From HGM04593 sp045654645 (GTDB taxonomy: Bacteria; Bacteroidota; Bacteroidia; Bacteroidales; Bacteroidaceae): DNA of 64,000 nt. Under the pieces are notes generated by a model. That model was given only the letters and a program-made list of their open reading frames with translations, did not search any database and was not told where the DNA came from. Shown here in pieces: positions 36,198 through 44,326 of the stretch; position 1 is the first letter of the stretch; every line of letters starts with the position of its first letter. The translations under genes and the position numbers were made by a program. Location of the stretch: contig JAZONR010000063.1 of assembly GCA_045654645.1 (NCBI GenBank), positions 1-64,000 on the forward strand, given 5' to 3'.

Positions 36198-37525
36198 TCT
36201 ACGCTGTACTTTGTTTTATGATACTCTATTGTTGGCATCACAGCAACAGCCTCTACCCACAAATAGTTGGCATAGCGCATTCGCTCATTCTCAAAAGCCA
36301 GATATATTGTTTGGGAGTCATTGACAGGAATGGTGCCGTTGCAGGACTGTGTGCCAAGTGTTGAACAGTCTACATCATAATTGATTTCCGAGGCATCTAC
36401 TTTGCCATCCTGGAACTTCTTGGCTTCATTCTGGTCGCGTATTACATACATATTGCAATAGGCATCCTCTTCGCAAACAGGGCGGTTTTCATCGAGCAAC
36501 ATATCTATTATACCACTGCGACGACGCCTCTCATATACAGGCAACTTGAAAATATCTATGCGATTATATGAATGTCCCACGTTCTTATAGAACTGCCCGT
36601 CTTCGTTGCGTTGCAATTCGCTTGTAGATATGCGCACCGAGTAGATTATATCCGATGCACCTTGGGGAACCTTGATTGCCACAAGAGCCCTGGAAGTTCC
36701 CGAAAAGGCCGACTTCAGCTGCCCGCGAAGGGTTAGTTTGCGGGCACCGTCGAGTATGTTATCGAGCTTGACAGTCTCAACTCCCACTGCGCCAAAATCA
36801 CCTTTTCTGCAGGGAACATTTTCAGAGAGGATGTTGGGGCGCAGCAGTGAAGTGCCCTCGCCATACTTCACTTTTATCGTATTTGAGACATACTCCCTTC
36901 CCACTGTTTCAATGGAGAGAAGGTATATTGCAGAGTATTTTATCTGCAACGAATCGTTCACCCTGGTGCTTATGTAGCTGTTCAAGGTTGATTGACGGTC
37001 CAGATTATAGATTTTTACCCTTGCAATGTTCTCGGTCTCGATATCATAATACAGGACATCGCCTGCCTCAAGGTAACAAGGATATTCAATATTCTGCTCC
37101 ACAAGAGTGGCCTTTTCTTGCGCAATGAGCCTCGTATTGTCTTTCTGCTGATGAGTTAATGTAGATAATGTCCTTGCACGCTCCTTGAGAGCAGCAATGC
37201 GATTGCTCAATGCCTCGCAATATTGGCGCGTGTCATCGTTCATTGCTGCGGCATTGTAGCTATAATTGAGCTGACGTATATTGGCAAGCACCCTGGGAAC
37301 ATTCTCCTCTTCTCCTGATATAACAGTTTCTAAAGCCTCCTCGGCAGCCACGACATTGGCAAGTGTCTTTTCATAGAGCAGTTCGTCGCGCTCGGACAAC
37401 ACCACTCCTTCACTCTGCTGGAGGTGTTGCTTTTCATATCCCATTTCGGCCGGCTTACGCTCTGTGGCAATATTTCCACAAGCAGAAAGCATCAATGCCA
37501 ATGCCGGTATTATAAATCTCTTCAT
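36194..37525 (-). CDS. Lipoprotein with coiled coil, unknown function
   Basis: A 443-residue lipoprotein (MKRFIIPALALMLSAC, Cys16). Residues 30-130 are charged and helical (coiled coil likely), and the rest is beta-rich (GDVLYYDIETENIARVKIYN, then a long strand-rich region with few cysteines, CEEDAYCNMYV). I recognise no domain. It overlaps pcp by 4 bases and starts 4 bases after the next lipoprotein, so the three are one unit. Confidence 0.72.
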   Translation of the reverse strand: MKRFIIPALALMLSACGNIATERKPAEMGYEKQHLQQSEGVVLSERDELLYEKTLANVVAAEEALETVISGEEENVPRVLANIRQLNYSYNAAAMNDDTRQYCEALSNRIAALKERARTLSTLTHQQKDNTRLIAQEKATLVEQNIEYPCYLEAGDVLYYDIETENIARVKIYNLDRQSTLNSYISTRVNDSLQIKYSAIYLLSIETVGREYVSNTIKVKYGEGTSLLRPNILSENVPCRKGDFGAVGVETVKLDNILDGARKLTLRGQLKSAFSGTSRALVAIKVPQGASDIIYSVRISTSELQRNEDGQFYKNVGHSYNRIDIFKLPVYERRRRSGIIDMLLDENRPVCEEDAYCNMYVIRDQNEAKKFQDGKVDASEINYDVDCSTLGTQSCNGTIPVNDSQTIYLAFENERMRYANYLWVEAVAVMPTIEYHKTKYSVE

Positions 37526-37529
37526 AACA

Positions 37530-38156
37530 TCAATAACTCTTGTTAATTATAGACTGCAGCGGGGGCAATACTTTGTCATAGTGATACATAGGATATTTAT
37601 TGCCCCACTCGCCATTATCGACATTCTTCAGGAACCACAGCGAGTGCTTGTCGAGGAACTGCTGTGCCTCTACTTTTCTCCCTTGCTGACACAGATGGAT
37701 GAGCACATCCGAAATATAGGCAAAATAGCTACCTCCATTGCCGGCATAGGTTGGAGTTTCATATTCCAATGGATGATATTTCCAGGCGCCTTCAAAATCA
37801 TCTGCTTTGATAAGTGCATTGTAGAGAAGCTCCGTTACACGGTTCTCGTAACCGTTGTGGGAATACGTTGCCCACTTCATATCATACGTGGAGCAATGGT
37901 TGGGGGTGCTGCGTTCATAGACAGCTATAGCACTTTGCACATCATCTAAAGCAATATACTCATTTATCAAAAGTTCGGCACACTGGTAGAGTGTCTCGCC
38001 TTCAATTTTATAGAGCATTGACCTTGCCTCGCTGATGTTTCCGGCATCAAGAGTTTGCAAAAATTCTGCTTTTACATCCTTTGGGGAAGTTGAGGCAGTA
38101 CAACCCATTAGCAGCAACAGTGCTGTTAAAAGGGGGAAATATTTTAGATGCATCAT
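37530..38156 (-). CDS. Small lipoprotein with helical repeats
   Basis: About 208 residues. ATG 38156 shares one base with the preceding stop (TGATG); ATG 38153 is equally possible. The lipoprotein signal is LLTALLLLMGC. The mature part is helical and TPR/SEL1-like in periodicity (AEFLQTLDAGNISEARSMLY, CAELLINEYIALDDVQSAIAV) with conserved aromatics. Function unknown; probable envelope partner of the next lipoprotein. Confidence 0.72.
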   Translation of the reverse strand: MMHLKYFPLLTALLLLMGCTASTSPKDVKAEFLQTLDAGNISEARSMLYKIEGETLYQCAELLINEYIALDDVQSAIAVYERSTPNHCSTYDMKWATYSHNGYENRVTELLYNALIKADDFEGAWKYHPLEYETPTYAGNGGSYFAYISDVLIHLCQQGRKVEAQQFLDKHSLWFLKNVDNGEWGNKYPMYHYDKVLPPLQSIINKSY

Positions 38157-38398
38157 CACTTGCAACGCTTTAGGCTATCCTTTGCACTCTCAATCTGACG
38201 CTTTAGATACTCAATTTGACGGTCGTGCCTTGCTGCCGCATCAATCTTGCTTTTGCGGTAGCTTGCCTTTGTGGATGGAGATGACGCCCCCTTAATCCAA
38301 CGTGCATAGTTCTCATTGTCTCTCTTCTTGGACTCTTTCTCTCTTGCTATTGACGCGCGAAGGTCAATAATTCTCTTCTTGTAATACTCTTTGCTCAT
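38156..38398 (-). CDS. Small charged coiled-coil protein
   Basis: 80 residues, Lys/Arg/Glu-rich and almost wholly helical (MSKEYYKKRIIDLRASIAR start, RQIEYLKRQIESAKDSLKR end). No membrane span or signal. It overlaps the downstream lipoprotein start by one base and is 11 bases after the 54-residue gene. Function unknown; may bind the kinase or peptide partners in the cluster. Confidence 0.65.
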   Translation of the reverse strand: MSKEYYKKRIIDLRASIAREKESKKRDNENYARWIKGASSPSTKASYRKSKIDAAARHDRQIEYLKRQIESAKDSLKRCK

Positions 38399-38409
38399 AA
38401 TCGTTATTA

Positions 38410-38574
38410 TTATCTTTTTTTACCACCGAATATACCTTTTAGAATTGCACCGCCAATTTTGCGTTCAACCCCTTGCTTGGTTGTTGGAATACCGGTTTTT
38501 CGTGCAACCTTTGTCTTTAGGCCGCTGATACCGACGGCACGTTTCAACGAAAATGATAAACCTGGAATTTTCAT
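38410..38574 (-). CDS. Small basic protein (54 residues)
   Basis: ATG 38574 starts MKIPGLSFSLKRAVGISG; the frame extends upstream only as unsupported sequence. Net charge is strongly positive (ends GGAILKGIFGGKKR). Glycine-rich and amphipathic, so it may associate with membranes or nucleic acid. Not recognised; it lies in a run of small genes. Confidence 0.6.
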   Translation of the reverse strand: MKIPGLSFSLKRAVGISGLKTKVARKTGIPTTKQGVERKIGGAILKGIFGGKKR

Positions 38575-38682
38575 AGTATTAAATCTTTTTGAATAATATT
38601 TTCTGATATCTGACAAAGAAGGTGCTGTGCAGCACATAGTGTGGGCAGGGAGAGAGATGCAGAGGGGAACAAATTCAACACC

Positions 38683-39009
38683 TCACACAGGATAATATCC
38701 AATCTTCTCCAAGATAAACCTCACCAGATAAATGGCAAATATCCACGCTGCAAAGTTCCACGCATAGCCCAGCACAGCTACAACCGAAAAACGGAAAAGT
38801 TCATTCTTTGATTTTGCCCACGACCAACGGGGTGGCATATCGTTGCGGTGGGCAAAAAGTCCAAACATAAACCCAATAATCGCAAATGTTACGGCCGCGG
38901 GCAGAAGATGAAAATCTTGATATATGATACACCCAATTAACCCAAGCGCTCCCACAACATTTACAATGGGAGCAAAAAGGTTTATGATAAAAGCAATTAC
39001 TACAATCAT
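38683..39009 (-). CDS. Small integral membrane protein
   Basis: 108 residues with about four hydrophobic segments (IVVIAFIINLFAPIV, ALGLIGCIIY, AVTFAIIGFMFGLFA and WNFAAWIFAIYLVRFIL). Not recognised. Terminators bound it on the upstream side (39067-39088), so it may begin a new transcript. Confidence 0.7.
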   Translation of the reverse strand: MIVVIAFIINLFAPIVNVVGALGLIGCIIYQDFHLLPAAVTFAIIGFMFGLFAHRNDMPPRWSWAKSKNELFRFSVVAVLGYAWNFAAWIFAIYLVRFILEKIGYYPV

Positions 39010-39066
39010 TAGGCTTGAAGTTTGTATGTTATTCCAAAAGCCAACAACAGTGAAGAGGGATTAAAG

Positions 39067-39088
39067 GGGACACGGCGCGCCGTGTCCC
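39067..39088 (-). terminator. Perfect palindromic terminator
   Basis: A 22-base perfect palindrome with arms GGGACACGGCG/CGCCGTGTCCC just after the stop of the 176-residue gene. On the minus strand it is followed by CTTTAATCC, so the T run is short. Confidence 0.75.
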
Positions 39089-39096
39089 TGCTTGTT

Positions 39097-39627
39097 TTAG
39101 AAAATGGTTCCGCTGCAGATCTCGGCAATCTCTGTTGCACCTACCTTCTTGCAACCAGACTCTTTTGCCCACTCGTTGGCTTGTGTAAGAGACTTCTCAT
39201 TGAAGCTACCAATGGGGAAATAGTGCTTGTGTCCACTGTAATTGCAGATTCCAATCTGACAGGCGATACCCAACTCCTTCCAGAAATACTCTTCAATATT
39301 CTGTACTTTGGTGCGGCCGTGTATTGATATCTCCTTGGTTGAAACCTTCTTGCGCACCTCGGAAATGCGCTTTGCAGTGTTGATACCTTTTACATTGACA
39401 GACTTGCCACGGTCCTCGTCTACGATGAAGCAAAGGGTGAGATATTCAAATTTCTTTGAAAACTCTTTCTGAACTGTTTGGATGATTTTGTTTCCATTAA
39501 CTGTTATCTCTCCACCGGCCTTTGGAGCATCAGCCTTGGCTGTTGTCTTCTTTGCAGCAGGTTTTGCAGCTGTTGTAGTTTTCTTTGCTGCTGGTTTTGC
39601 AGCTGTTGTCTTCTTTGCAGTTGCCAT
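39097..39627 (-). CDS. Lys/Ala-rich-tailed member of a three-paralogue family
   Basis: 176 residues. The first 40 form a histone-H1-like, Ala/Lys/Thr-rich tail (MATAKKTTAAKPAAKK). The rest contains the same fold-like pattern as two other genes in this cluster: a helix (VQKEFSKKFEYLTLCFIV), a STKEISIHGRTKVQNI turn and EEYFWKELGIACQIG. Function unknown. The basic tail suggests nucleic-acid or polyphosphate binding. A terminator hairpin lies on each side. Confidence 0.75.
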   Translation of the reverse strand: MATAKKTTAAKPAAKKTTTAAKPAAKKTTAKADAPKAGGEITVNGNKIIQTVQKEFSKKFEYLTLCFIVDEDRGKSVNVKGINTAKRISEVRKKVSTKEISIHGRTKVQNIEEYFWKELGIACQIGICNYSGHKHYFPIGSFNEKSLTQANEWAKESGCKKVGATEIAEICSGTIF

Positions 39628-39714
39628 AAACTTGTTTTTTAAAAGGTTAGTATATAAGATTTTGTTTAAGCACTAAAGAAATTTTACGTTACTAAGAAGG
39701 GTCTTTAATAGTGA

Positions 39715-39740
39715 TATGTGGGGCAACCAAGCCCCACATA
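39715..39740 (-). terminator. Hairpin between the 92- and 176-residue genes
   Basis: A perfect 10-bp stem TATGTGGGGC/GCCCCACATA with a 6-base loop. No U run follows, so it may be a processing or stabilising hairpin rather than a full terminator. Confidence 0.6.
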
Positions 39741-39769
39741 CCTGATTGTTTTGTTTCTATGGAACTTGA

Positions 39770-40048
39770 TTAATCAAGCCACTCATAAGATACAATACCT
39801 CTAATCCATTCATTGTTGTTGGTACCATTGATATCAAGGTCCATCAATGTTTCAGTACCGCCGCGTATAATAAGATGGTCTTCACTATGGTAAAGAAGCA
39901 ATGAGCTATAGCCATGCTCATCGCCATACTCCTGTACCTTCTTGGGTAATGCGATTGTTCTATACTTGTCTCCCTGTCTGGTATTTACACTTGCTCTAGT
40001 GTTCACACCATCTGTTCTATAAACAATTTTCAGTTTTGTCTTACTCAT
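39770..40048 (-). CDS. Small hypothetical protein (92 residues)
   Basis: Compact, beta-rich soluble protein (MSKTKLKIVYRTDGVNTRAS; LLLYHSEDHLIIRGGTETLM). No signal or membrane span. It follows the 104-residue paralogue by 21 bases. Not recognised. Confidence 0.65.
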   Translation of the reverse strand: MSKTKLKIVYRTDGVNTRASVNTRQGDKYRTIALPKKVQEYGDEHGYSSLLLYHSEDHLIIRGGTETLMDLDINGTNNNEWIRGIVSYEWLD

Positions 40049-40069
40049 AGTTTGTCTTTTTAAAGGAGA

Positions 40070-40384
40070 TTACTTACCGGCTGCAACCAAAGTTACACCA
40101 TTGTCTGCAAGAGCAGAGTCATCGGCATTTGCTACCTGAACACCAATACCATAGAGCTCGGCAACCTTCTTCTCAAAGTTACCAACCTGCATATTGCCCT
40201 TTACAACAAGCTCACCACCCTTGAAACCCTCGGCGCGGATTGAAGCCAATGTTGCATCGTCATCGGCGAAAGCACCCTTGCAAGATGCGCTCTTGTAAAC
40301 GCGGAGTGTTGAACCGAAATTCTCTTTAAAGTTGGCCTTCAAGCTCTTTACCTTCATACGGCCGTCCAATTTAAATTCTGCCAT
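40070..40384 (-). CDS. Small member of the three-paralogue family
   Basis: 104 residues: MAEFKLDGRMKVKSLKANF, then LRVYKSASCKGAF, GGELVVKGNMQVGNFEKKV and YGIGVQVANADD. This matches the 176- and 120-residue proteins over the whole length. The pattern is a helix, a beta pair, a K-V-G-x-x-E-K helix and a GI-VQ strand. Cytoplasmic and small; unknown function, probably a ligand- or partner-binding domain. Confidence 0.75.
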   Translation of the reverse strand: MAEFKLDGRMKVKSLKANFKENFGSTLRVYKSASCKGAFADDDATLASIRAEGFKGGELVVKGNMQVGNFEKKVAELYGIGVQVANADDSALADNGVTLVAAGK

Positions 40385-40484
40385 AGTTTTAAATTTTTAA
40401 TGGTTAATAAATAAAGTTTTTATAATTGTAAGTTTACAACATATACATCGCAAATGTTATAAAGAAAACCTTGAAAAAGGAGGG

Positions 40485-41243
40485 TTAAGCAGCCTCTGAT
40501 GCCTCCTCTTCTGTTTCTGTGGCATCGGCAGGTGTTTCAACCTGATAGACAGGGAGCACCACCTCGGATGTTACTACATTCACCTCGCTGTAACCGAATG
40601 CTTTAAAAAGATCTACTATACGCTCTTTTCCTGTGTTATTGGCTCTTTCAAGCAAACCGCCGGTGATGGCATTGTAGAGAAGTCTTTTCTTGCCCTTTGA
40701 CTGCAAAGCAACAATCTCCTCGTGATTCCATTTACCGTTCTCCTCGAAGATTTTGTAATCCGAGGGGTTGCTTATTATATCAAAGATTTCGGGTGAAGGC
40801 AACACAATGTTCAAAGTGTCGCCACTTAAACGAAAATCCTCTTGCTTGAGCTTTGACAAATCAAAGCCGGCACGAACAGTTCCTTTAACAGTGAGGATAA
40901 TCTCATTCTCAACCGTATCAACGGATTTACCAAACCAACCGTCGCTCTCGGTTCTATCGACACGCTCACCTTTCAGTACATACTCTTCATAGTAGCACGC
41001 TGTGGTGAACTCTGAAATTTTCCTTACTTTTTCCACAATATTGGCTGTCTCTTCAATCTTCACCTGATTGTCCCAGAATTTCAGGGAGTATTTCCAACCA
41101 AAGGGGTTGAATAGCAACAAAGCGAGAAGCACAACAACTACTACCACAGCAGCCGCAATGAGAGCAATTTTAATCTTGGCGCCTTTGGTGCCCATAGACA
41201 CAACACCCTCAATAGCATTCATCATATTATTTTCATTACTCAT
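40485..41243 (-). CDS. DUF4230-family membrane-anchored protein
   Basis: 252 residues with a single N-terminal membrane span (IALIAAAVVVVVVLLALLLF, about 26-46). The domain after it matches the DUF4230 pattern (KISEFTTACYYEEYV, KGTVRAGFDLSKL, LNIVLPSPEIFDI). It ends in an acidic Glu/Ala-rich tail. A short lipoprotein of the same family follows upstream, 14 bases away. DUF4230 function is unknown; probably periplasmic. Confidence 0.8.
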   Translation of the reverse strand: MSNENNMMNAIEGVVSMGTKGAKIKIALIAAAVVVVVVLLALLLFNPFGWKYSLKFWDNQVKIEETANIVEKVRKISEFTTACYYEEYVLKGERVDRTESDGWFGKSVDTVENEIILTVKGTVRAGFDLSKLKQEDFRLSGDTLNIVLPSPEIFDIISNPSDYKIFEENGKWNHEEIVALQSKGKKRLLYNAITGGLLERANNTGKERIVDLFKAFGYSEVNVVTSEVVLPVYQVETPADATETEEEASEAA

Positions 41244-41256
41244 ATATGCTCCTCCT

Positions 41257-41811
41257 TTATTTCTTTTCTTTAAAATTCACTACTACCTCTTTGTAGCCGG
41301 CGTGTGTTAGCAATGTTTGGAAAAACATTGACGCATTTTCCTTTGCATCTTTCAAGATACCAAGCTTGTCAAGATTCTTGTGTATTGCTCTCTCGCCTTG
41401 CCTAAGCAAATCATTGCGTTCCTCGGTGTTGAACGTTGTGCGCAAGCCCGATACCTTGGAATATTCGCATTTCACCTCTTCGGCCGGCATATTGAAGGAT
41501 AGTACTTTGGGGTAAGGAAGCGTTACTGTGATAGACATTTTTTCTTTATTGACATCGACATCCTCCATTGAGAAGTCTTTCATATCAATTCCGGCCTTGG
41601 CAATTACCTTGCACGAAAAGATTGTCTTTCTGTCGCCAAACTTGTAGAATGCTTCATCATTGGCTATAATGAGCTTTGTGATGGTGTATTCCACTGTTCC
41701 AATCTGGGCCACATTCTCTATTTTCCCGAACGCATCTTCATAGGGCTCGGTCTTGGGAGCACAAGAGACAATAGCTATCGCAAGTGCAATATAAGAAAAA
41801 ATCTTTTTCAT
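41257..41811 (-). CDS. DUF4230-like lipoprotein
   Basis: 184 residues, lipoprotein signal MKKIFSYIALAIAIVSC. The mature part parallels the neighbouring DUF4230 protein (IGTVEYTITKLIIANDEAF, KVIAKAGIDMKDFSM, MSITVTLPYPKVLSFN). The two are likely tandem duplicates that differ in anchoring: one bears a membrane helix, the other a lipid. It starts 2 bases after the 120-residue gene. Confidence 0.78.
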   Translation of the reverse strand: MKKIFSYIALAIAIVSCAPKTEPYEDAFGKIENVAQIGTVEYTITKLIIANDEAFYKFGDRKTIFSCKVIAKAGIDMKDFSMEDVDVNKEKMSITVTLPYPKVLSFNMPAEEVKCEYSKVSGLRTTFNTEERNDLLRQGERAIHKNLDKLGILKDAKENASMFFQTLLTHAGYKEVVVNFKEKK

Positions 41812-41813
41812 AA

Positions 41814-42176
41814 TTAATACTCACCTCTTGCTGCTTGACCTATTGTAATCCCATTAGGTACCAGTTTAACACCCTGAGCATCCTTAATCTGCACGGTAAC
41901 ACCAAAATTAGCATCAAACATTTTCTCGGCATCACCCACTTTGGTGCTGGCTTTTATCTTCAAGCTATCTGCTGTTGCCTTAACATCCTTTGTTGTTTTC
42001 TTGTTAAGAGCTGCCAGTGTCAATTCGCCATCGGCAATCTGAGCACCTTTATAGAATACAAGTGTGAGTTCAAATGCCTTCTTAAAATCCGCAGAAATTG
42101 TCTTTAGTTTCTTTTGGGGGGCGACTGTAAATTCAGCATTCTTGAATTTATCCTTTAAATTATCTAAGAATCCCAT
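41814..42176 (-). CDS. Small member of the three-paralogue family
   Basis: 120 residues: LKTISADFKKAFELTLVFY, a DGELTLAALN loop, LKIKASTKVGDAEKMF and FGVTVQIKDAQGVKLV. The same layout as the 104-residue protein; it lies 2 bases before the DUF4230 lipoprotein. No signal peptide. Confidence 0.75.
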   Translation of the reverse strand: MGFLDNLKDKFKNAEFTVAPQKKLKTISADFKKAFELTLVFYKGAQIADGELTLAALNKKTTKDVKATADSLKIKASTKVGDAEKMFDANFGVTVQIKDAQGVKLVPNGITIGQAARGEY

Positions 42177-42314
42177 AATAGTTTGTGTTTAACAAAATAT
42201 AGATATTTCACTGTCTCTAATATCTTTTTCGCCGAAATGAAAAAAGAATTTTTGCTGCTACATCATCTTTTTTCACACGATTGAGACTCAACGTGCAGTT
42301 TGCTTATGTTTTAA

Positions 42315-42725
42315 TTAAAACTCAAGTTCAATCTCGGGGTCTTCCTTCACGAGGTCGAGCAAAAGAAGCATAGCGTAGCTATCATCAATGCCCAATGCAG
42401 TTGCTATTGACAAGAGATTTTCCACCTCCTCTACTCCAAGCACTCCATCGCTGATAATAATCTGCATAGCAGCCAAATATATCATTGCTGCTTCATCCTC
42501 ATCAACCTCGGCACCGCTCTCAAGGAGATACTCATTGAGCTGTTCCTCGGTCATAGGCTCCAACTGCGACAATGTTGCTTCAACTTGCGCTACAAACTCA
42601 TCTTCATTTACTTCAAGAGCATCGGCAATCTCGCCCAATACTACTTTTTCAGCGTCATCATATACGCCGTCTGCCCAAATTGCAGAAGCAGCGAAAGCTG
42701 CAAGGTGTTTGATATCTGTTTTCAT
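42315..42725 (-). CDS. TerB-like protein
   Basis: 136 residues, all helical, with acidic metal-binding-like residues (ASAIWADGVYDDAEKVVLGE and IIISDGVLGVEEVENLLS). This is the repeat pattern of TerB/DjlA-type domains. TerB proteins associate with tellurite-resistance and stress or phage defence operons and with membranes. Here it is preceded by a 49-residue basic gene and an OmpA-domain gene. The 138-base gap below it has no gene. Confidence 0.8.
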   Translation of the reverse strand: MKTDIKHLAAFAASAIWADGVYDDAEKVVLGEIADALEVNEDEFVAQVEATLSQLEPMTEEQLNEYLLESGAEVDEDEAAMIYLAAMQIIISDGVLGVEEVENLLSIATALGIDDSYAMLLLLDLVKEDPEIELEF

Positions 42726-42727
42726 AA

Positions 42728-42877
42728 TTAACTAAACAATCTTTTAATTCTGTTCTTCAAACTATTCTTCTCTGCGCGGGCTTTGGCCATACGCTGGGCA
42801 ATAGCCTTTCCTTCTTTTGTACGCTTATCCACAGTACCATCTTTGGTCTTCTTGACCGTTGTTTTCTTTACTGCCAT
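42728..42877 (-). CDS. Small basic protein (49 residues)
   Basis: A short open frame, 49 residues, start ATG 42877, stop 42728-42730, that fits exactly between the OmpA-domain gene and terB-like gene (16 and 2 base gaps). MAVKKTTVKKTKDGTVDK start and IKRLFS end; about a third Lys/Arg, no acidic tail. It resembles the N-terminal Lys/Thr-rich tail of the 176-residue paralogue. Function unknown. Confidence 0.65.
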   Translation of the reverse strand: MAVKKTTVKKTKDGTVDKRTKEGKAIAQRMAKARAEKNSLKNRIKRLFS

Positions 42878-42893
42878 AATTACAAGTTATTAA

Positions 42894-43808
42894 TTATTCA
42901 ACAATTACAAATTCTGTGCGACGGTTAGCCTCGGGATTATTCTCATCAATGGGCTCGCTTGAGCCTTTACCCTCGGCCTCCAAACGGTTGGCATCAATAC
43001 CACGGCCAACAAGGAAGTCTACTGCAGCCTGTGCGCGTGCCTCGGAGAGTTTCTGGTTAAAAAGAGGATCGCCCTCGGAAGATGTGTGTCCAATGAGTTT
43101 AAGTTTCAGTTCGGGATGCTTTTGCATTAGCTGTGCAAGGTCGTGCAGAACAAATTTTGCATCATCGGACAAATCGGCTTTACCCTTGATGAATGTAGCA
43201 GAGTTAAAATCCTTCTCAATTTCCTCTACTCTATCAACATAAACTATTTTCTCTACCTCTACCACCTTTTCCACTTCTACAACCTTCTCAATCTCAACTG
43301 TCTTGGTGCGACCAAAGGCCAAGAATGCAGCAATAGCCAAAAGAAGCAGTACTATCAATATCCATAACCAAAGAAGAGACCTTTTCTTTGTGGGTACGGG
43401 GGGAACATATCCATTGAGATATTCCAAACGGAAGCCACCCTTTCGGCGACCCTTGTCGGCAGCCTCAAACGATGCTATCTCAATATCATAGAGTTTTGCG
43501 TGCTCAACGATGCGCTCAAAGCTGGGTTTTGTCCACATCTGCACAAAAGCAATCTTCTTGCCGTCGCCGGTTGTGAGCACCTCATCATCGGCTCTGAAAA
43601 AACCGTCCCATTTATCATTCTCGGAATTTTTCTTGTCGGCGGGAATGAAGATTGTTGATTTTACACAACCGTCGGGATTAAGTGTATCGGGGAAAGCCTT
43701 GCGCAAATCCTCCAATGTGGCCTGTGGGTACATTACCATATAGGCGTGTGCAATACCCAATGCTGTACGGTTTTGAGCTTTACCGTAAACTCTTACTTTA
43801 CTTGCCAT
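42894..43808 (-). CDS. Inner membrane protein with periplasmic OmpA-type peptidoglycan-binding domain
   Basis: 304 residues: an uncharacterised cytoplasmic N-terminal domain (1-140, including YMVMYPQATLEDLRKAF), one membrane span (about 145-165), a Val/Glu/Lys heptad-like rod (169-200, VEIEKVVEVEKVVEVEK), and an OmpA C-terminal domain (201-304) with LIGHTSSEGD and NRRTEFVI. The topology would span the inner membrane and hold the cell wall. Preceded by a structured leader and a Bacteroidota promoter. First gene of the TerB cluster. Confidence 0.88.
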   Translation of the reverse strand: MASKVRVYGKAQNRTALGIAHAYMVMYPQATLEDLRKAFPDTLNPDGCVKSTIFIPADKKNSENDKWDGFFRADDEVLTTGDGKKIAFVQMWTKPSFERIVEHAKLYDIEIASFEAADKGRRKGGFRLEYLNGYVPPVPTKKRSLLWLWILIVLLLLAIAAFLAFGRTKTVEIEKVVEVEKVVEVEKIVYVDRVEEIEKDFNSATFIKGKADLSDDAKFVLHDLAQLMQKHPELKLKLIGHTSSEGDPLFNQKLSEARAQAAVDFLVGRGIDANRLEAEGKGSSEPIDENNPEANRRTEFVIVE

Positions 43809-43899
43809 AGCTATTTATATTAAAATTGTATATACATTTTCATAATATAAACGCACCACGCATTTTACTCAAAAGCCGCCATTGTTGGTTGCAATCAGC

Positions 43900-43936
43900 A
43901 AAAAAAGAGGCGCAGACTAATTACTTAATCTCCGCC
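43900..43936 (-). terminator. Leader terminator with U7 tail
   Basis: On the minus strand GGCGGAGA (43936-43929) pairs with TCTGCGCC (43916-43909), one G-G mismatch, extended by TTAA/TTAG with one wobble, loop GTAA, followed by TC and seven T. Located 92 bases before the OmpA-domain gene. Confidence 0.75.
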
Positions 43937-44090
43937 AATAGGTCCTAGGAAAACCTCGAAAAGGAAAAAAGCAACAGCCTGCGCGACAAGCATACGTATA
44001 TATACACCAACGGCGTACATACACAACTTGTTCAACGGATTTGCCATCTCTTTTCGTAAATGAATTTCCTAGGTTCATTGGCGAGATTAA
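43925..44090 (-). ncRNA. Structured leader RNA or independent small RNA (competing stem)
   Basis: Ends 43925-43952 and 44065-44090 form a 23-bp interrupted stem (8, 6 and 9 bp, one bulged G and one internal loop) centred on CCTAGG. A nested CGAAAAG/CTTTTCG pair lies inside. The 3' strand of this stem contains the terminator's left arm, so the two structures cannot form together. Identity unknown: attenuator/riboswitch or a terminated sRNA. Confidence 0.6.
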
Positions 44091-44173
44091 CAAACACATT
44101 GTGTTTATAAAAATACTATGTCATTACCAAGGATACAAAATACTTATGCAGACTTTGCCCTATGGTAACATCG

Positions 44174-44204
44174 CAAATGTATTGTTAAATTTTTACAAAT
44201 ACAA
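44174..44204 (-). promoter_or_regulatory. Promoter of the OmpA/TerB cluster leader
   Basis: Minus-strand TTG (44204-44202), a 20-base spacer and TACATTTG (44181-44174). Predicted start near 44167, giving a leader of about 360 bases to the ATG at 43808. Confidence 0.7.
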
Positions 44205-44326
44205 TATCCAGGCCGTTACTTTTGCAAAAGTATTGATATTTTATTTAAAAAAAATATATAAAAATTGTCTTTTCGTGTCTTTTAAATTTCTACAGACCGA
44301 ATATTGAAGTTAATATTAAGTATGTG

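Larger units (their letters stand above)
43809..44326 (-). other. 518-base spacer with promoter and structured leader
   Basis: No gene is supported. It contains the promoter, the competing terminator stem and the 166-base inverted-repeat-bounded element listed separately. Confidence 0.7.

Noticed and set aside
43917..44099. 60-residue frame inside the structured leader
   Set aside because: Better explained by the long inverted repeat; Cys/Arg-rich composition is accidental.
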